In this document: piece after piece, positions 37,303 to 51,451 of the stretch
Layout: each line of letters begins with the position of its first letter
Position numbering within the stretch: position 1 is the stretch's first letter
Assembly (NCBI GenBank): GCA_949130485.1
Contig: OX422194.1
Location: forward strand, 1 to 64,000
Direction: 5' to 3'
DNA from: Agelas oroides
Lineage: Eukaryota; Porifera; Demospongiae; Agelasida; Agelasidae
DNA length: 64,000 nucleotides
Program-made: the position numbers and the translations under genes
Notes under the pieces: model-generated
Told to the model about the DNA's origin: nothing
What the model saw: the letters and a program-made list of their open reading frames with translations, nothing else
Databases searched by the model: none

Positions 37303-37775
37303 CCTACTAGCAAGGCCTGGCCCAGAACATGCAGTAGAGGTGTGGTGGCCAGGGGGGAAGACAGTAGGAAAGAGGTTGGAGGCTGTACAGGATAGGTTGG
37401 GAAGAAAACTGTTGGGAGCTAGTAGAACAGTGGCAGGGGAGGCAATCCGTGGGGAGATGGGATGGAGAAAGTTAGAAGAAAGAAGAGAGGAGAAGATGTA
37501 GTATGGGCGGAGATTCTGGGAGCTAGGCAAGGAGAGGTTGGTGAAGCTGATAGTGGTAAAGAAGAGAATGGGCCGGAGAAATATGTAGGCTCATGGAAGG
37601 GACATGTGGCCGTACGGTTGAGGTTCCGGTTGAGGTCAGGGTCTGCAGGGTTGTTTGAAGATAAAAAGAGATGCGGGATGGTGGAAGAGGACAGATGTGT
37701 GCTGTGTAATGGAGGGTGGCAGATGTTACAGGTGCATAATGAAAGAGATGGTGACATGGTGGCAGAGGCGTAAGG
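37303..37775 (+). pseudogene. Non-LTR retrotransposon (LINE) reverse-transcriptase tail, decayed
   Basis: Two frames read in sequence give a C-terminal segment typical of LINE polyproteins. First comes AVEVWWPGGKTVGKRLEAVQ, DRLGRKLLGASRTVAGEAIR and GEMGWRKLEERREEK. After a frame change comes VAVRLRFRLRSGSAGLFEDK, KRCGMVEEDRCVLCNGG with a CxxC start of a zinc knuckle. Stops and the frame change show that it is dead. The N-terminal endonuclease and RT core are absent. It lies beside the coiled-coil exons and may have disrupted that gene. Confidence 0.7.
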
Positions 37776-38306
37776 TGTTGTTAGGTTGGATTAACTAGCT
37801 CTTACTCCCCCTGATTACCTGGGTACCGGTGCACCCTCCTCTCTTTCTCTCTCAGTGAACTGACACTAATAAACTACATGTCATGGTAGCTGTATTTATT
37901 TATTTATCACATCACCCAGTTGTATACGTATGCCATTTATAAACCTGCCATGTACATGTACTGTAATGGCCCTTACGGGTTCAACTATTTCAATTATAAC
38001 GGGGAACATGGCATACAACACAAGTTGATGTGTGGGTAGTTTCCGAGTCTTATACAAAACTGTGTATACACAGGAGTGAATGTTCAAAACAGAATATGTA
38101 TGTTGGTCCGCTACTGTGCCAGGTCGGAGAGCAGGGCGTTGTAGTTGATGGAGGTGACCACGGTAGTGCTGCCACTCCACAAACCAGTGGACACTGCAAT
38201 GGCCGTAGTAGTGAGCCTCAGCCCCACCCACATCGCACTTGCCGGAAGTCGCAAAAGCCAAAACTTCCGCTAAGTTCCGGCAGCGAATCACGCGCTTCTT
38301 CTGAGG
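37776..38306. other. Upstream region of ATG4; no supported gene
   Basis: Presumed 5' region of ATG4. A 139-codon antisense frame (37896-38315) overlaps the ATG4 start and shows no domain. Another antisense reading at about 38110-38195 (STGLWSGSTTVVTSINYN before a stop) has an AG acceptor and looks protein-like, but cannot be linked to any other exon. Confidence 0.4.
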
Positions 38307-40607
<2,301 letters not shown>

Positions 40608-40697
40608 ATTATTTTTATGTAAAAGTCACTAACACCTACCCTGGGAGGAGGGGCTTACCCCTTATTTGTTAGCCAACAACAAGGAACGGCGCGGCAC

Positions 40698-41730
40698 ATG
40701 GCGGCAGAGTTGAGAGCAGACCGAGAGAAGGACGCCGCCATTGATGGTGGCAAAGAGACGTTCACCTTCTTCTTTGGAGCCGAGTCTCCGTTTAGCCAGT
40801 GGCATCCAGCAGAGTTCGAGGTGGAGGGCGTTGTCTACAACTGCGCGGAGCAGTACATGATGCACCGCAAGGCAGGTAGATGCGTACGTCTCGCGAGCCA
40901 GACCAGACAAAGCCTGGGTAGCGAGACGAGTAGGGGGAAGGGGTCCATATGAGTAGAAAAACAATACCCGTACCATGTTCACTGGTGTGTAGTCTGGTGA
41001 TGTCAACCCTAAGTGACTGTGATTGCATGCTGCATAATTTGTTCTACAGTGCTGTTCAAAGATGATGTCATGGCCGAGCGTATTCTGCAGATGGACAGTC
41101 CTTGTGAGCAGAAAGCTTTAGGAAGAAAGGTGGCTAACTTTGAGGAGGACAAGTGGAAGAGCTGCTGTCGGGACATTGTGAAGAAGGGCAATCTTGCTAA
41201 GGTTTGGCCACTTCATAGACACACATCTCATTCCTAGCAGGGGAAGAGGGTCTGACGTTCTGAGACACATATATGATGGATCCTATTACATACCAAGTCT
41301 GGGAAGGACCTGTGTGAGTGCAGTATCCATATTGCACACAAAGTAGTGCAATACAAGAACATGTTTATATGTATCGTTTTCTTACCAACTTACAGTTGCT
41401 TACAGTCCAACAGCCTTACCAATCAAGCAAGGGTAGATTCTTCACAGTACTGGTTCTCTGTGAAACTGTTACTTGCAGGCATCATTTTACACCGAGCTCA
41501 AATGTGTTTCCATGCAGTTTTCCCAGAACCCGGAACTGTGTGCTGCTCTTCTTGCCACTCAGGGGACAACCTTGGTGGAGGCAAGTCCCCGTGACCGTGT
41601 GTGGGGCATTGGCCTTGGTGCTCGCAACTGGAAGGCTCAGCAGAGACAGCACTGGCGAGGCACCAACTGGCTTGGGGAGGTGCTGACACTAGTTAGGGAG
41701 GAGCTGGCAACCAAGGAGAAGAAAAACTGA
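40698..41730 (+). CDS. NADAR-domain protein (YbiA/DUF1768 family), 3 exons
   Basis: Exons 40698-40875, 41050-41201 and 41479-41730 join to 193 aa. The NADAR fold marks are TFTFFFGAESPFSQWHPAEF, then VEGVVYNCAEQYMMHRKA with the conserved AEQYMM helix; KFSQNPEL-type FSQNPELCAALLATQ; LVEASPRDRVWGIGLG; and a C-terminal NWLGEVLTLVREEL. Family members are N-glycosidases acting on ribosylated substrates: YbiA cleaves reactive riboflavin-pathway intermediates, and NADAR proteins have been linked to removal of ADP-ribose from guanine. The substrate of this animal copy is not known from sequence. The short gap after ATG4 and the same orientation suggest a very compact promoter or co-transcription. The stop lies 84 bp from the convergent AGL stop. 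Confidence 0.88.
40889..40931. repeat. Small foldback repeat in intron 1 of the NADAR gene
   Basis: CGTCTCGCGAGCCAGACC and AGCCTGGGTAGCGAGACG form an imperfect inverted repeat of about 18 bp per arm just after the donor site. It belongs to the same TCTCG...CCAG motif group seen at other foldbacks in the window. Confidence 0.6.
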
Positions 41731-41814
41731 TTCTTACAATCACACTACTTTCTACTGTGTGCACGTGTGTATGTACATAGCAAAGGGTATATGCTAGACT
41801 ACATGACTTGGCAG

Positions 41815-43348
41815 TTAGTTCAACTGGTGAATATCGTATAGCACATCCAGCAGGCAGGCCATGGACCATGCCTGCACTGGGCAGCTGTCACTGCATTCGG
41901 CTCCATCCCTGTTGGTGAGTTCTGGCAGCCCAGCCCAGGGGGAGTCCCGCAGTGCCTGAGCATGTGCACTCAGTACTTCATGGACCCGGGAAATGGTGTC
42001 GTCCAATGCAGCACCACTTGCATGCACAAACTGGAGCTTAGCCCGCAGGAAGTAGCCAGTAACCCATAGCCACTCCTGCAGAGAGGACATTAGGACAATA
42101 GCCCGTCACAACTACTGTGTGACTTCAACTGTTGATATAGAGTTAGGGTACTTACTGGGCCTTGGTGGTAGTTGAAGCCACGGGCTGTGTTGTAGTTGTT
42201 GGAATCCACGGAATTGATGTAATAGCCATTGTACACATAGTCTCTGTGGGAGACAAACAGTAAAACCCTCTCTTATCTGGGCAGCATGGGGTGTCCATAA
42301 CTTAGAAATGTCTGTGTCTGAGAAACATGTATAATTGTGTCTAGTCATGCACCCAACATATTATAATATCATGAAGTAAGGCCACCCAACCGGCTGTTTG
42401 TGGTCCTGCAAATTATTATGTAGAAAGGACCAGCTAGGTAACCCAACCTGCTGTACTAGCAAAAAGTTAGTCTTGTTCCCAGACCCTCAGTACTGTACAT
42501 GCAAGCAAGAGAGGAGGGTCTGGTGACACAGTCCCATAGGCTAGCATTGATTCACCAAAGCTAAGCCTTCGAAGTTGCTTGATGAAGCCATGAGGTGCAG
42601 ACTGTGTAAGCACTGTGTTGGCTGTGGTTGCATTCCTGACCAACACTTCAGCTAACCCTCAAGTCCACTCATCCCTGACCAACACTTCAGCTGCCGATTT
42701 TGCATGGACAAAGTGGAAGGTGGTGCCATTAATTAGAGGTCAGGGTTTACACACACCCAACTAGCCAGTCTACAACTAAATTCTGCCGACTCACGCGGGG
42801 TCCAGTGTACGCATCCCAAGTGGTCCTAGGAGAAGCTGCTCAGCTTGGCACAGAGCCTCCTGGACATTTTCCTCTGTAAACAGCTCTGGAGAGACCACAG
42901 CTGCAATGGGAAAATTTGGTCGGAGCCGGAAGTCTGCATAGCGCTGGGAGGCCCCTACACAGTCCTTGTAGATGGCAGTACGATGGATGTACCCTGCCTC
43001 CTCCCCCTCCTGCTGGCTGGCCACAGTCTTGTCTGCAGGGATCCAGAACCGAGTCTCAAAATGCACCCGGATCCTCTTTGCCCACTCAGCAAAGGTCAAA
43101 AACTTGGGTGCTGGGAGGGAGAAAAGTAGCTTAGTCAACTTATGTATGGCTAGCACTCACTCTCAGGAACCCTACCTTGTTCCTCGGAAGGCATCTTCAC
43201 TCCCGAGTAGGGATATGTGCCCTGTGAGTGCAGCTTGGCCAGCCAGGACACGGCTGAATGACAAAGTCCCACCAGTTCCACCGCAGAACCATCCCTGTCA
43301 AGAGAAGGGGTTGCCATTAATCTGTCCACACCAGACCACATTTCCCCT

Positions 43349-43379
<31 letters not shown>

Positions 43380-46300
43380 CTGGGTGTTGCAGGGACTCCC
43401 TTGTTTCCAGCCCATGAGGACTCCCCAACCTAGATGGACAAGAAAGGACCACTAACCATGATCCCCCTTTACATGGAATGGACAGGTTCTCCACATATCA
43501 AACTGTTCTTCACTACCTTGTCCATCCATGTTCCACAGTTGTGTATATTGCCCCCATACACGAAGCCTGTCTCCAGATCCACACCGGCTCGCACATCAAA
43601 CCCAGGAGGAGTCATGTCACGATCGAGGCCTGGCCCTGCCCCCCTCTCCCGGAAAGAAATGCCAGAAATGTGGCTTTGCAAAATCTCCTGAATGATTTCT
43701 GACAGTGGAGACACCTGTATGGGGAGATGGTCAGTGGACTGTAAGGGTAAGTCTCACTGAGGAAGTCAGGCCACTGCTGTACGACTGTGACACAAAGGGG
43801 TAGACAGAGGGTCTGATACCTTGTGAGCCTCAAAGTCGGCAGGAGCATCGTCATGGCGATACAGCCTCCTCACATCTGCTTGCAGGATATCATGACCATT
43901 TGAGGCAAACTGGCAGTAGTCCTGCACACTCTGTAGCCACCACCATGCAGCATCACGACAGTTGTAGCGAGGGTTGGAGCCCCCGTTTAGCAGGTTAGGG
44001 ATCAGCCCATGACGCAGGCAAGCAGCAAACGAAAGTAGAGTGTCCCTGCGTGTTGGGGAGTGAGTGTGTGTGTGTTTGTAGCTGAGGGTATAACATACAG
44101 GACATGGACCCTCACCATGCCTCTTTGTAGCGAGCAGTGACCAGTAGCATTCCCCTGAGGGAGATGAAGGTATCCCTTCCCCAACAACGCATAAACCCAG
44201 TGGCAAAGTGGGGCAGTCCTGCAGCCAAGGAGGCCTTGGGCTGCTCCCCTGGGACAGGAGGAGGGAGTCTGGCCGAGTGGCACTCTCCCAGCAGCTGCAC
44301 GGAGCCAAGAGCCAGCCCCTTCACAAAGGAGGAGCCCTTCTGGACGAACCTGAAGAGGTAGGTGTGGGGTGGTACAATAATGAGACAGATAATCTCACAA
44401 GATGGTGTAGAGTAGCACGTACGTTCCCATTTGAGCCACGGCAGCGGATGTGAGCTGGCCATGCACAAAGGAAACCACAGCCTCAAAGTAGCAAGGGATG
44501 AGGTAGCGAGGGAGCTGTGTGACCTCACTAAAGACAGCAGACAACGCATCACCAAGCTGAAGGGATGCATGTCAAATGTAGTAACACATTCCTACACAAA
44601 ACCCAACAACTGATCATAAGTACATCCCAATAGCAGCCAGCCCACCAACTATCATAAGGCATTACAATTCACCTGTAACACATTCCTATTGGAGCTGTCC
44701 TGCCAACTACTCACAAACCTCTTCTGTGCCTGCCCTGAGTTTCAGTCGGTTGGCAGTGTAGCCAATCATCCAGTCTCCTGCCCGAAGGTTGTCACAGATC
44801 GGATGACCAAGGTCATTTTCATCTCGCACCCTCTTCAGCATCGCCACAATCCCCTGCAGGCCACAGTATACCAAGGCCCCAGCCCCCGGCACAACGTAGG
44901 CCCCCCCTCCATGCCCATCATCCTTCTCCTCACTATCACAACGATAGAGTGCATAGTTGAGGTCTAGTAACGAGAGTCCTGAACATGTTTTCTCGACTTT
45001 CTTCCTTAGTGCCATCCCCTCAGCACTGCTCTCCTCTTGCCCAAGGAAGGAGCAGACGAGCTGCACTGCAGAACATGCCTCTGACACCAGAGACACTCTG
45101 GGAGGGGAGGGAGGGAGGGGAGGAGAGGAAGGGAAGGAGGGAGGGAGGAGAGGGAGGGGAGGAGAGGAAGGGGAGGAGGGAGGGAGGGAGGAGAGGGAGG
45201 GGAGGAGAGGAAAGGGAGGAGAGGAAGGGGAGGAGGGAGGGAGGGAGGAGAGGGAGGGGAGGAGAGGAAGGGGAGGAGGGAGGGAGGGAGGGAGGGAGGG
45301 AGGGAGGGAGGGAGGGAGGGAGGGAGGGAGGGAGGGAGGGAGAGAGGGAGGGGAACGACATGTAAAACTCAACGCAGACAGACAAGCCTAACCCTAACCC
45401 TAAACCAACCTACCTAAATGCAATGATGCTGCCTGGACAAAAGTCATTGAACACCACCTCTTGCGTCTCCCCACTGCCATTGGAAGTGAGTTGGCACATT
45501 TGTGACTGTGAGATGGGGATGTGTGTGCGCATGTCCAGCTTGTGGGACTGTAACCCATTGATGGCAGCCGGATGTTTCTGGAATGGTGGAGCCTCAGGGG
45601 TGCACTGCACTAATCTCGCTTCCAGGATGACTTCCTGCACGAGCCCGGGGATGGTCAGGGGAGGAACATGATTGTAGTGTGTGCTTGGCCGCTGTTCTGT
45701 GGGGATCGCCCATGACTCAGGTGGACTGAATGCAGTGTGCGCCATCAAGATGACTGACTCATGGGTGGAGGGGGAATGGCGTGTCACAGCCACAATCTCC
45801 TCTGTCACCTGATCTACGTATATCTGAGAGGGAGGAGGGAATTGAGGGAGGGGAGAATTGAGGTAGGAGGGAAAGAAAAAAAAGAGTTGGAAAAATCCAG
45901 TCAGGGAAACACAGCACTCTCACAAGAAGCTTCTCACAGTCCTCATGTGGCTAGCAACCATACTCACAAGTGCTAAACCAGTGACACAGCTAGTGGCTTT
46001 GCTGCAGACATTTACTGCCCTACCTGAGTAAAGCCCTGGTTTGCCAGGTCGCAGTGGAGTGCATTGAGTTCTGCCTTTGCAGCTATAATGCCAGAACTCA
46101 TCCCAACCTCTGTCTTGCTTGAAGCGGAGGAGGCCCAGTGTGTGTATGGGCGTGCCTCTCCGACCACTCCAATCTGCATGCAAGGAGGACATTGAGCAGA
46201 GTGCTGTCAGCACTGGCACAGCCATTGTGTGTACTCACCATGTGGGGCACCAGCTCATCGTAGCCACGACACCCCCCACTAGCACAAGAGGCAATGGCCA

Positions 46301-48878
46301 CCAAAGCCGTGTTCGGTAGAGCATCATACACACTGCGAGTCTAGGAAGGAAGAAGTGTCTACTATTACACTCCATTAGGTTACCCACCCTCCACCATACA
46401 CCTACCAGGATGTGGCCAGGGTCGTTGTCGTGGGTAGCATCCACGAACATGGCATGTGCGACGGTGGGTTTGAGCACACTGCTGGACGGAGGAGGGAGGA
46501 AGCTGGCCACCGGTTCCCCACCATACTTGTACACAAGCCGGCCCAGCTCACGAGCCACAGGAGCAGACATCGCCTCTAAATGGAAGGGGGAAGTCCCTAC
46601 GAATTACACACTGAGACCCACAATGGGCCTTGTATGTGCTCACCTCTGATGAGAGAGTTGATGCCAAGACGGTTGACAAAGTAGTTATCGCGTTCCTCGG
46701 AGCTTGTGAACAGTTCAGCCACCACATACAGGTTGGGGTTCACCTCACGTGCAGCGTCCAACATCCCCTCGGCAACGTGAATGGGAGTGTTGTGACAGTT
46801 GTCGATGCGGAACCCATCAAAGATCCAGGCACAGGTCTGGGTGTAGCGGCGCATGTGCTGCCACAACCAGGGGGAGTCCTCTGGACCCTGGCCATAGCGC
46901 AGCTTCACCGAGTCCTCCCACACAATCACCTCTCGCTGGAAATACACATTGCTACCTTCTGCGGCAAAGTTGACCAGCGGGTCTGCATTCATGATCCACC
47001 CATTGTGTGCAAACACATACTCTCCTAGCTGCCCCTCCACTTCCTGCCACTGCAGGTCATCGTGGCCTCCCACAGTCACAAAGTACCTGGAACAGGAGAA
47101 GACCACCTAGCTTGATACCACCTCAGAATGTATTAGAGAATGTATTAGAGAACACTAGCTTAGCTTCTCTGGAATGTGTGATGAAGGGAAGCTTGACAGG
47201 GCAGTCATGCACAGCAGCAGGAAGTGGGTTTACCTGGGCAGTAATGGTTCATCCACTGTGACCTTCTGCCGGTGAGGGCCATGTGCATCCAAAAACTGGT
47301 AGCGTATGTTAGCAGCACAATTTCTAATTGCCAGCTCCAACTGCCCTCGCACCATGCCTTCAATTTCCAGGTTGAGCTGACGTAGCTCCTCACGCAGGGC
47401 AGAACAACACCGCTCGATACGTTCCTCAAAGATAATCACACCAGACCTGAAGCACAAAAAAAGACTCCTCACTCAGAAGGTCAAAGAGGCATTCTCCCAC
47501 TCACCAGTCCACGTTGAAGAGGTCCAGGGTGAGGTTGATGTCGACCCCAGAGCCCAGGCGACGGTACTTGCGGTCTTGGGTCACCTGCAGCCTCTTGCCC
47601 TCCGGCCTCGGGTGGCTGCCACCATTCAGATGGTACACCTTTTCACGAAATTCCTGCGAAGTTTGGGGATAGGAACATGAAGTTGTTTCAACTAGCCTCA
47701 ATGGGAGAATACAGTAGACAGCAGAGCATTCACTGTACAGCAAGAACTCGAACAAGTACAAACAAGTCTACTACATTCCTCACTCCGCCTACCTTCACGA
47801 CTGCCTCCACATCTACACAGAAGTACTCCCATAGTCGCACTTGTGGTAACACTGTCTCCAGCAGCACAGAACTCATCCGGTACACATCCTGCTCTGAACG
47901 CACCTCTGGTCGAAGACCATGCCCCTCCCACTTGCCCTCTGCAAGCTCACGAGAGAACTGTGCCAGCGTCACATCCAGAGCATAGGCAGGGCGGAGGTGT
48001 GGTGAGTTGACGAGATTGTAGCCAGCCTCAGGGTGCTGGATGAGCCAGGGTGTGTCAAAGGAGGTGTGGTTCCAGACCACGTCCACAATGGACAGCAGAC
48101 CCCACTCCCGATGGATTTCCTTCACAAGCTTCTGTACCTCCAGGAAGCTCGACTCCACGACCAACTTCTGTCTGGTGCCCTCTCGTGTTGTGTAGCTAAC
48201 AGTGACGTCACTGTGAGTGTGGTTGGCAGGCAGGTATGATGAATCCATCCTGAGCTGGTTGGAGATAGAGTATGCGCTCCGTGATCGACCCAGCTGCTGG
48301 ATGGGAGTGAAGTGGAGCATGTTATAGCCACTATGCTTTGCAACCTGCAGCTTGTCTCTCCACTCAGACAGTGGGCCCAACAACTTGGTGATATTCGTCT
48401 GGCAGCAGAGACTGTCGGGACGATAGCTGAGGGTTGGATCTACCACAAAAAAACCAGTGCCCTCCTCCTCCTCCTCCCCCACATTGGTGCCTGTGGTATA
48501 CCTAAATCGGTACGGTCCTGCACAGTCAAGTTCTATGTCCACATAGCGGTCAGGATCCCACTGTTGCTTCTTGGTGGTAAAAATCCACTTCAGCTCCCTC
48601 AGCTTGCCTCTGCAGTGGAGGGTGTGGGGGGCGGGGTAGTCGGTGTAGAGGTGCACCTCTCTCGCATACAGGGAGGGCGACACCGTGAAACGCAGCACCC
48701 AGCCTGCAGGGAAGTTAGAGAAGGGATTACTTCAGCTAAAATCGGTTAATTGAAGCAGCTGCAACAGCACGACCTACCCCCATTCTCCTGCCTTACCAGT
48801 TTTGAGCTTGAAGAGCTTGGAATCCAAGTTTGCAGATGGTTTCAACTCCAGCACAACTCGCTGGATGTCGACATCCAT
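41815..48878 (-). CDS. AGL: Glycogen debranching enzyme, 19 exons
   Basis: Bifunctional cytosolic enzyme: 4-alpha-glucanotransferase, then amylo-1,6-glucosidase. Exons (+ coordinates, in coding order): 48797-48878, 47793-48703, 47505-47653, 47234-47446, 46644-47086, 46406-46575, 46239-46340, 46024-46173, 45414-45823, 44719-45097, 44423-44556, 44116-44349, 43820-44045, 43517-43714, 43380-43429, 43176-43294, 42795-43110, 42156-42243, 41815-42075. The product is about 1544 aa, close to the usual 1500-1550. Transferase marks: [32 protein letters not shown] (nucleophile Asp); VVAELF (acid/base Glu); DATHDND. Glucosidase half: [66 protein letters not shown]. All key residues are present and no break is seen. 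Large exon 2 is 911 bp. Introns 9 and 15 hold simple repeats. Confidence 0.96.
43350..43380. repeat. CCCTCA hexamer run in an AGL intron
   Basis: Five tandem CCCTCA units (telomere-like, but not TTAGGG) end directly at the exon 15 donor of the minus-strand AGL gene. The repeat therefore overlaps the 5' splice site (GTGAGG on the coding strand). Confidence 0.8.
45100..45352. repeat. (GGGA)n / GGAGG minisatellite in AGL intron 9
   Basis: Purine-rich tandem array: blocks of about 62 bp (GGAGAGGAAGGGGAGGAGGG-type) repeat three times and end in a pure GGGA run of about 18 units (about 45270-45340). On the AGL coding strand it is a long polypyrimidine tract upstream of the exon 10 acceptor. Confidence 0.85.
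45386..45403. repeat. Short interstitial telomeric repeat
   Basis: CCTAACCCTAACCCTAAA, about three telomere units, lies in AGL intron 9 right after the GGGA array and 10 bp before exon 9. It is in the same orientation as the terminal telomere. Confidence 0.8.
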
Positions 48879-49152
48879 CCTCCACGCGATCGCTGCCGAT
48901 CTAGGTCTGCGAAGCAGCCCTTGCCCTATCGGGTTTACTGTTTAGGTAGGCAAGCAATGAATACGCTAATTTCCTCAGTGTAAGGAAGTACAACTACAAG
49001 TACAACTATAAAGTACAAGGGCCGACCTGACCCCGGTTGCCATGACTATGAACTGTCTCCTGGGACAAAGGTCGGCAATCTGGTTGCGGCTGGTAATTGC
49101 TAGAAACTACTTCACGACACTAAAACAATATCTCCAATGTAAACAATGTGCG

Positions 49153-50085
49153 TCACAATCTCTCTACAATCTGTGCCATCATTTCTTTACACTGTTCACT
49201 TGACATGAATTCACTGCTAAGCAGAGCATTGGAAATGGCGATAGTGTGAGCAGTGCTTGCAGCCTTCACCCACACTCGACCATTCATTCCCACAGTGCAC
49301 TCAAACTGGAACTCCCTCTCCAGAACAAGCAGAATTGGGCAGCGGTCCACCAGTAGCCTGAGGGAGGGAGAGATGAGCTTGTCAAGTAAGATCAGTCATC
49401 CATAGCCACAGGGAATGAGGCTTGATCAGTGACGACTGCCCTCACTTCCTGGCAAGGCCTTGGGAACAGTGAAGGAGGAGGCCAGAGTGCAGCAGCCCTA
49501 AGCCAGCAGCCTTTCCTGATGCATCCACACATGACAGTTCCGGCTCCATGTGTCTGTGTGCCTGGGTCACTCGAGCATACACCACATCCCCTACCTGTTA
49601 GAAAAACATTCTGATAAAGAGGCATCAATAGCATTAGAGGCAACCATGACGGCACCTGCAAATTTTGTTTGTTGCGTTTGGTCGCTCCCTCAAAGGCCAG
49701 CTCCGGCAGTGTAGCAGCCATGCTGCCTCCGATGTCCACCTTGTGCTGCCTGGCGGAGGCTTTCGTCACAACACCCAACACTCGCTCGCCTTTAGAAGGA
49801 ACATACTGCAAGAAAACGACAAATCACCAGCCACACAACCTCTCATAATAATGCAGGGTTAGTGTACCTCTGTCCCTCGGGGGCCAGGTCCCAAAACAAA
49901 AAAAAATTACGTAATACCCTTTTCCGGCTGAAGTCGACCCAAATCTTGCGACCGACCGTCTTCAGGAAACCGGCAACATGAGCCCGTGCCCCCTCCGCGT
50001 CCTCCCAGCTGACACCCGGGCCCACGCTCTCCACCGATCTTTCTCCAGGCGATCGCGAAACCAGATCTCCTGGAAGCACTTCCAT
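49153..50085 (-). CDS. EXOSC3: Exosome component RRP40, 4 exons
   Basis: RNA-binding cap subunit of the RNA exosome (nuclear and cytoplasmic 3'-5' RNA decay and processing). Exons 49918-50085, 49656-49805, 49446-49594 and 49153-49357 encode 223 aa; animal orthologs are about 220-275 aa. The S1 domain carries ERVLGVVTKASARQHKVDIG, then GSMAATLPELAFEGATKRNK, QVGDVVYARV and MEPELSCVDASGKA. The KH part has the GMNGRVWVKA loop near the C terminus. The start is the ATG at 50085; longer frames upstream begin with non-ATG codons. It faces away from PPIB with a gap of about 147 bp, and its 3' end lies 274 bp from the AGL start on the same strand. Confidence 0.93.
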
Positions 50086-50232
50086 TGCACGCTGCTGCGC
50101 ATGCGGGGCTCCCACGCTTCATTAATGCATTAGAGGGTGGAGCCTGGTACGTGCTGACCAATCAGCGTTTCCCAGCACTTTCCACCACGCTGCATGTGTG
50201 CCTTTTCTCTGCGCCAGTGTGGCTGGGCGAAA
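50086..50232. promoter_or_regulatory. Shared divergent promoter, EXOSC3 / PPIB
   Basis: Only 147 bp separate the two start codons, so both 5' UTRs and core promoters must fit here. The region has CpGs (GCTGCTGCGCATGCGGGG) and an ATTAATGCATTA palindrome at about 50122-50133. The palindromic GCGCATGC core resembles an NRF1-type site (GCGCATGCGC); this reading is a pattern match only. Confidence 0.6.
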
Positions 50233-51327
50233 ATGAAGCTTTGTGCGGCGCTGGGGGCGTCTCTGTTGGGACTTCTGGTCCTGCTTTCCTTCGCTAGGGC
50301 AAAGAAAGGCCCAGTGGTTACGCATATGGTGAGTTTGGTCATGAAACAGAAGTATCTCCCAAATGATGTGTGCTATAAATTAGCTCACACCAATGCTGTG
50401 GTATGCCCCAAGTACGCATTCCTTCTGTGGTTCACAGACTGCATGCATACTGCAGTGCAAATTGTGTACTCAGTGTTGAATTGTGTTGCCACAGGTTTTC
50501 TTTGACATTGAGTCGGGTGGGAAGGCTCTTGGTCGGATCGAGATTGGCCTCTTCGGAAAAACAGTTCCCAAAACTGTTGAAAATTTTGTTGCACTTGCTA
50601 CCCACGAGGTAGGTTAGGTATGGTGTGTGTCCCTTCTCATGTTAACTACTGCATCTGTGCCTGCAGAAAGGCTTTGGCTACAAGGGGAGCACTTTCCATC
50701 GAGTCATCAAGAGCTTCATGATACAAGGTTAGCCTACATTCACGTATGGACGTGTGACCTTTGTGTGAGTCCAACACATACCTGACCTTTCATGTCAAAG
50801 CCCCTAGCAGGAGTCAAAGGGTTCATATTACTCTCTACCTGCTGTTTTCAGGTGGTGATTTCACCCGCGGTGATGGCACAGGAGGTTGGTCTCATCCATT
50901 GTCATGTGTGTGCTGTAAATAGATGCATTGTGTTGTATTTATGTCCAGGCAAAAGTATATATGGCGACAAGTTCCCTGATGAGAACTTTAAACTGAAGCA
51001 TGAGGGTCCAGGTTGGATGAGCATGGCCAATGCTGGCAAGGATACCAATGGTTCCCAGTTCTTCATCACGACTGTCAAAACCCAGTGGCTGGATGGCCGG
51101 CACGTCGTGTTTGGGAAGGTCCTCAAAGGAATGGTAAGGCCTCCCCCACTCCTCCCTATTGGCACAAATGTTTTTATGATAATTTGTGCGGTCCCACTTT
51201 TTTGCAGGATGTTGTCTCAGTTGTTGAGAGTGTGAAGACAGGTGCCAATGATCGGCCCGCCACAGACGTTGTGATCAAGGACTGTGGGACACTGCCAGTG
51301 GAGAAACCTTTCGCCATTGAAAAGTAG
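50233..51327 (+). CDS. PPIB: Secretory-pathway cyclophilin B, 6 exons
   Basis: Peptidyl-prolyl cis-trans isomerase of the ER lumen, helping secreted and membrane proteins fold. Exons 50233-50328, 50495-50608, 50667-50727, 50852-50884, 50949-51133 and 51208-51327 give 202 aa. The N-terminal signal peptide is [20 protein letters not shown] plus ARA. Cyclophilin core: [38 protein letters not shown] (catalytic Arg), [16 protein letters not shown], and the cyclosporin-contact Trp in [12 protein letters not shown]. The C terminus VEKPFAIEK matches the ER-retention tail of the cyclophilin B group. Start: first ATG, giving the signal peptide. It is divergent from EXOSC3. Confidence 0.96.
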
Positions 51328-51451
51328 GGCACAGTGCAACACACAAGTACAATAGAGACAGTAGTTTGTAATTCACTGCTTTACATGAACTACATGTATA
51401 CATGACAATCTTGAATGCTTCATCAATCTTTGCTCTGTGGCATCATTTTCA

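Noticed and set aside
44957-45391. Gly/Glu/Arg-rich ORFs
   Set aside because: Created by the GGGA array in AGL intron 9.
49843-50161. Longer N-terminal extensions of EXOSC3
   Set aside because: They begin at GTG or lie in another frame. The ATG at 50085 gives the expected protein.
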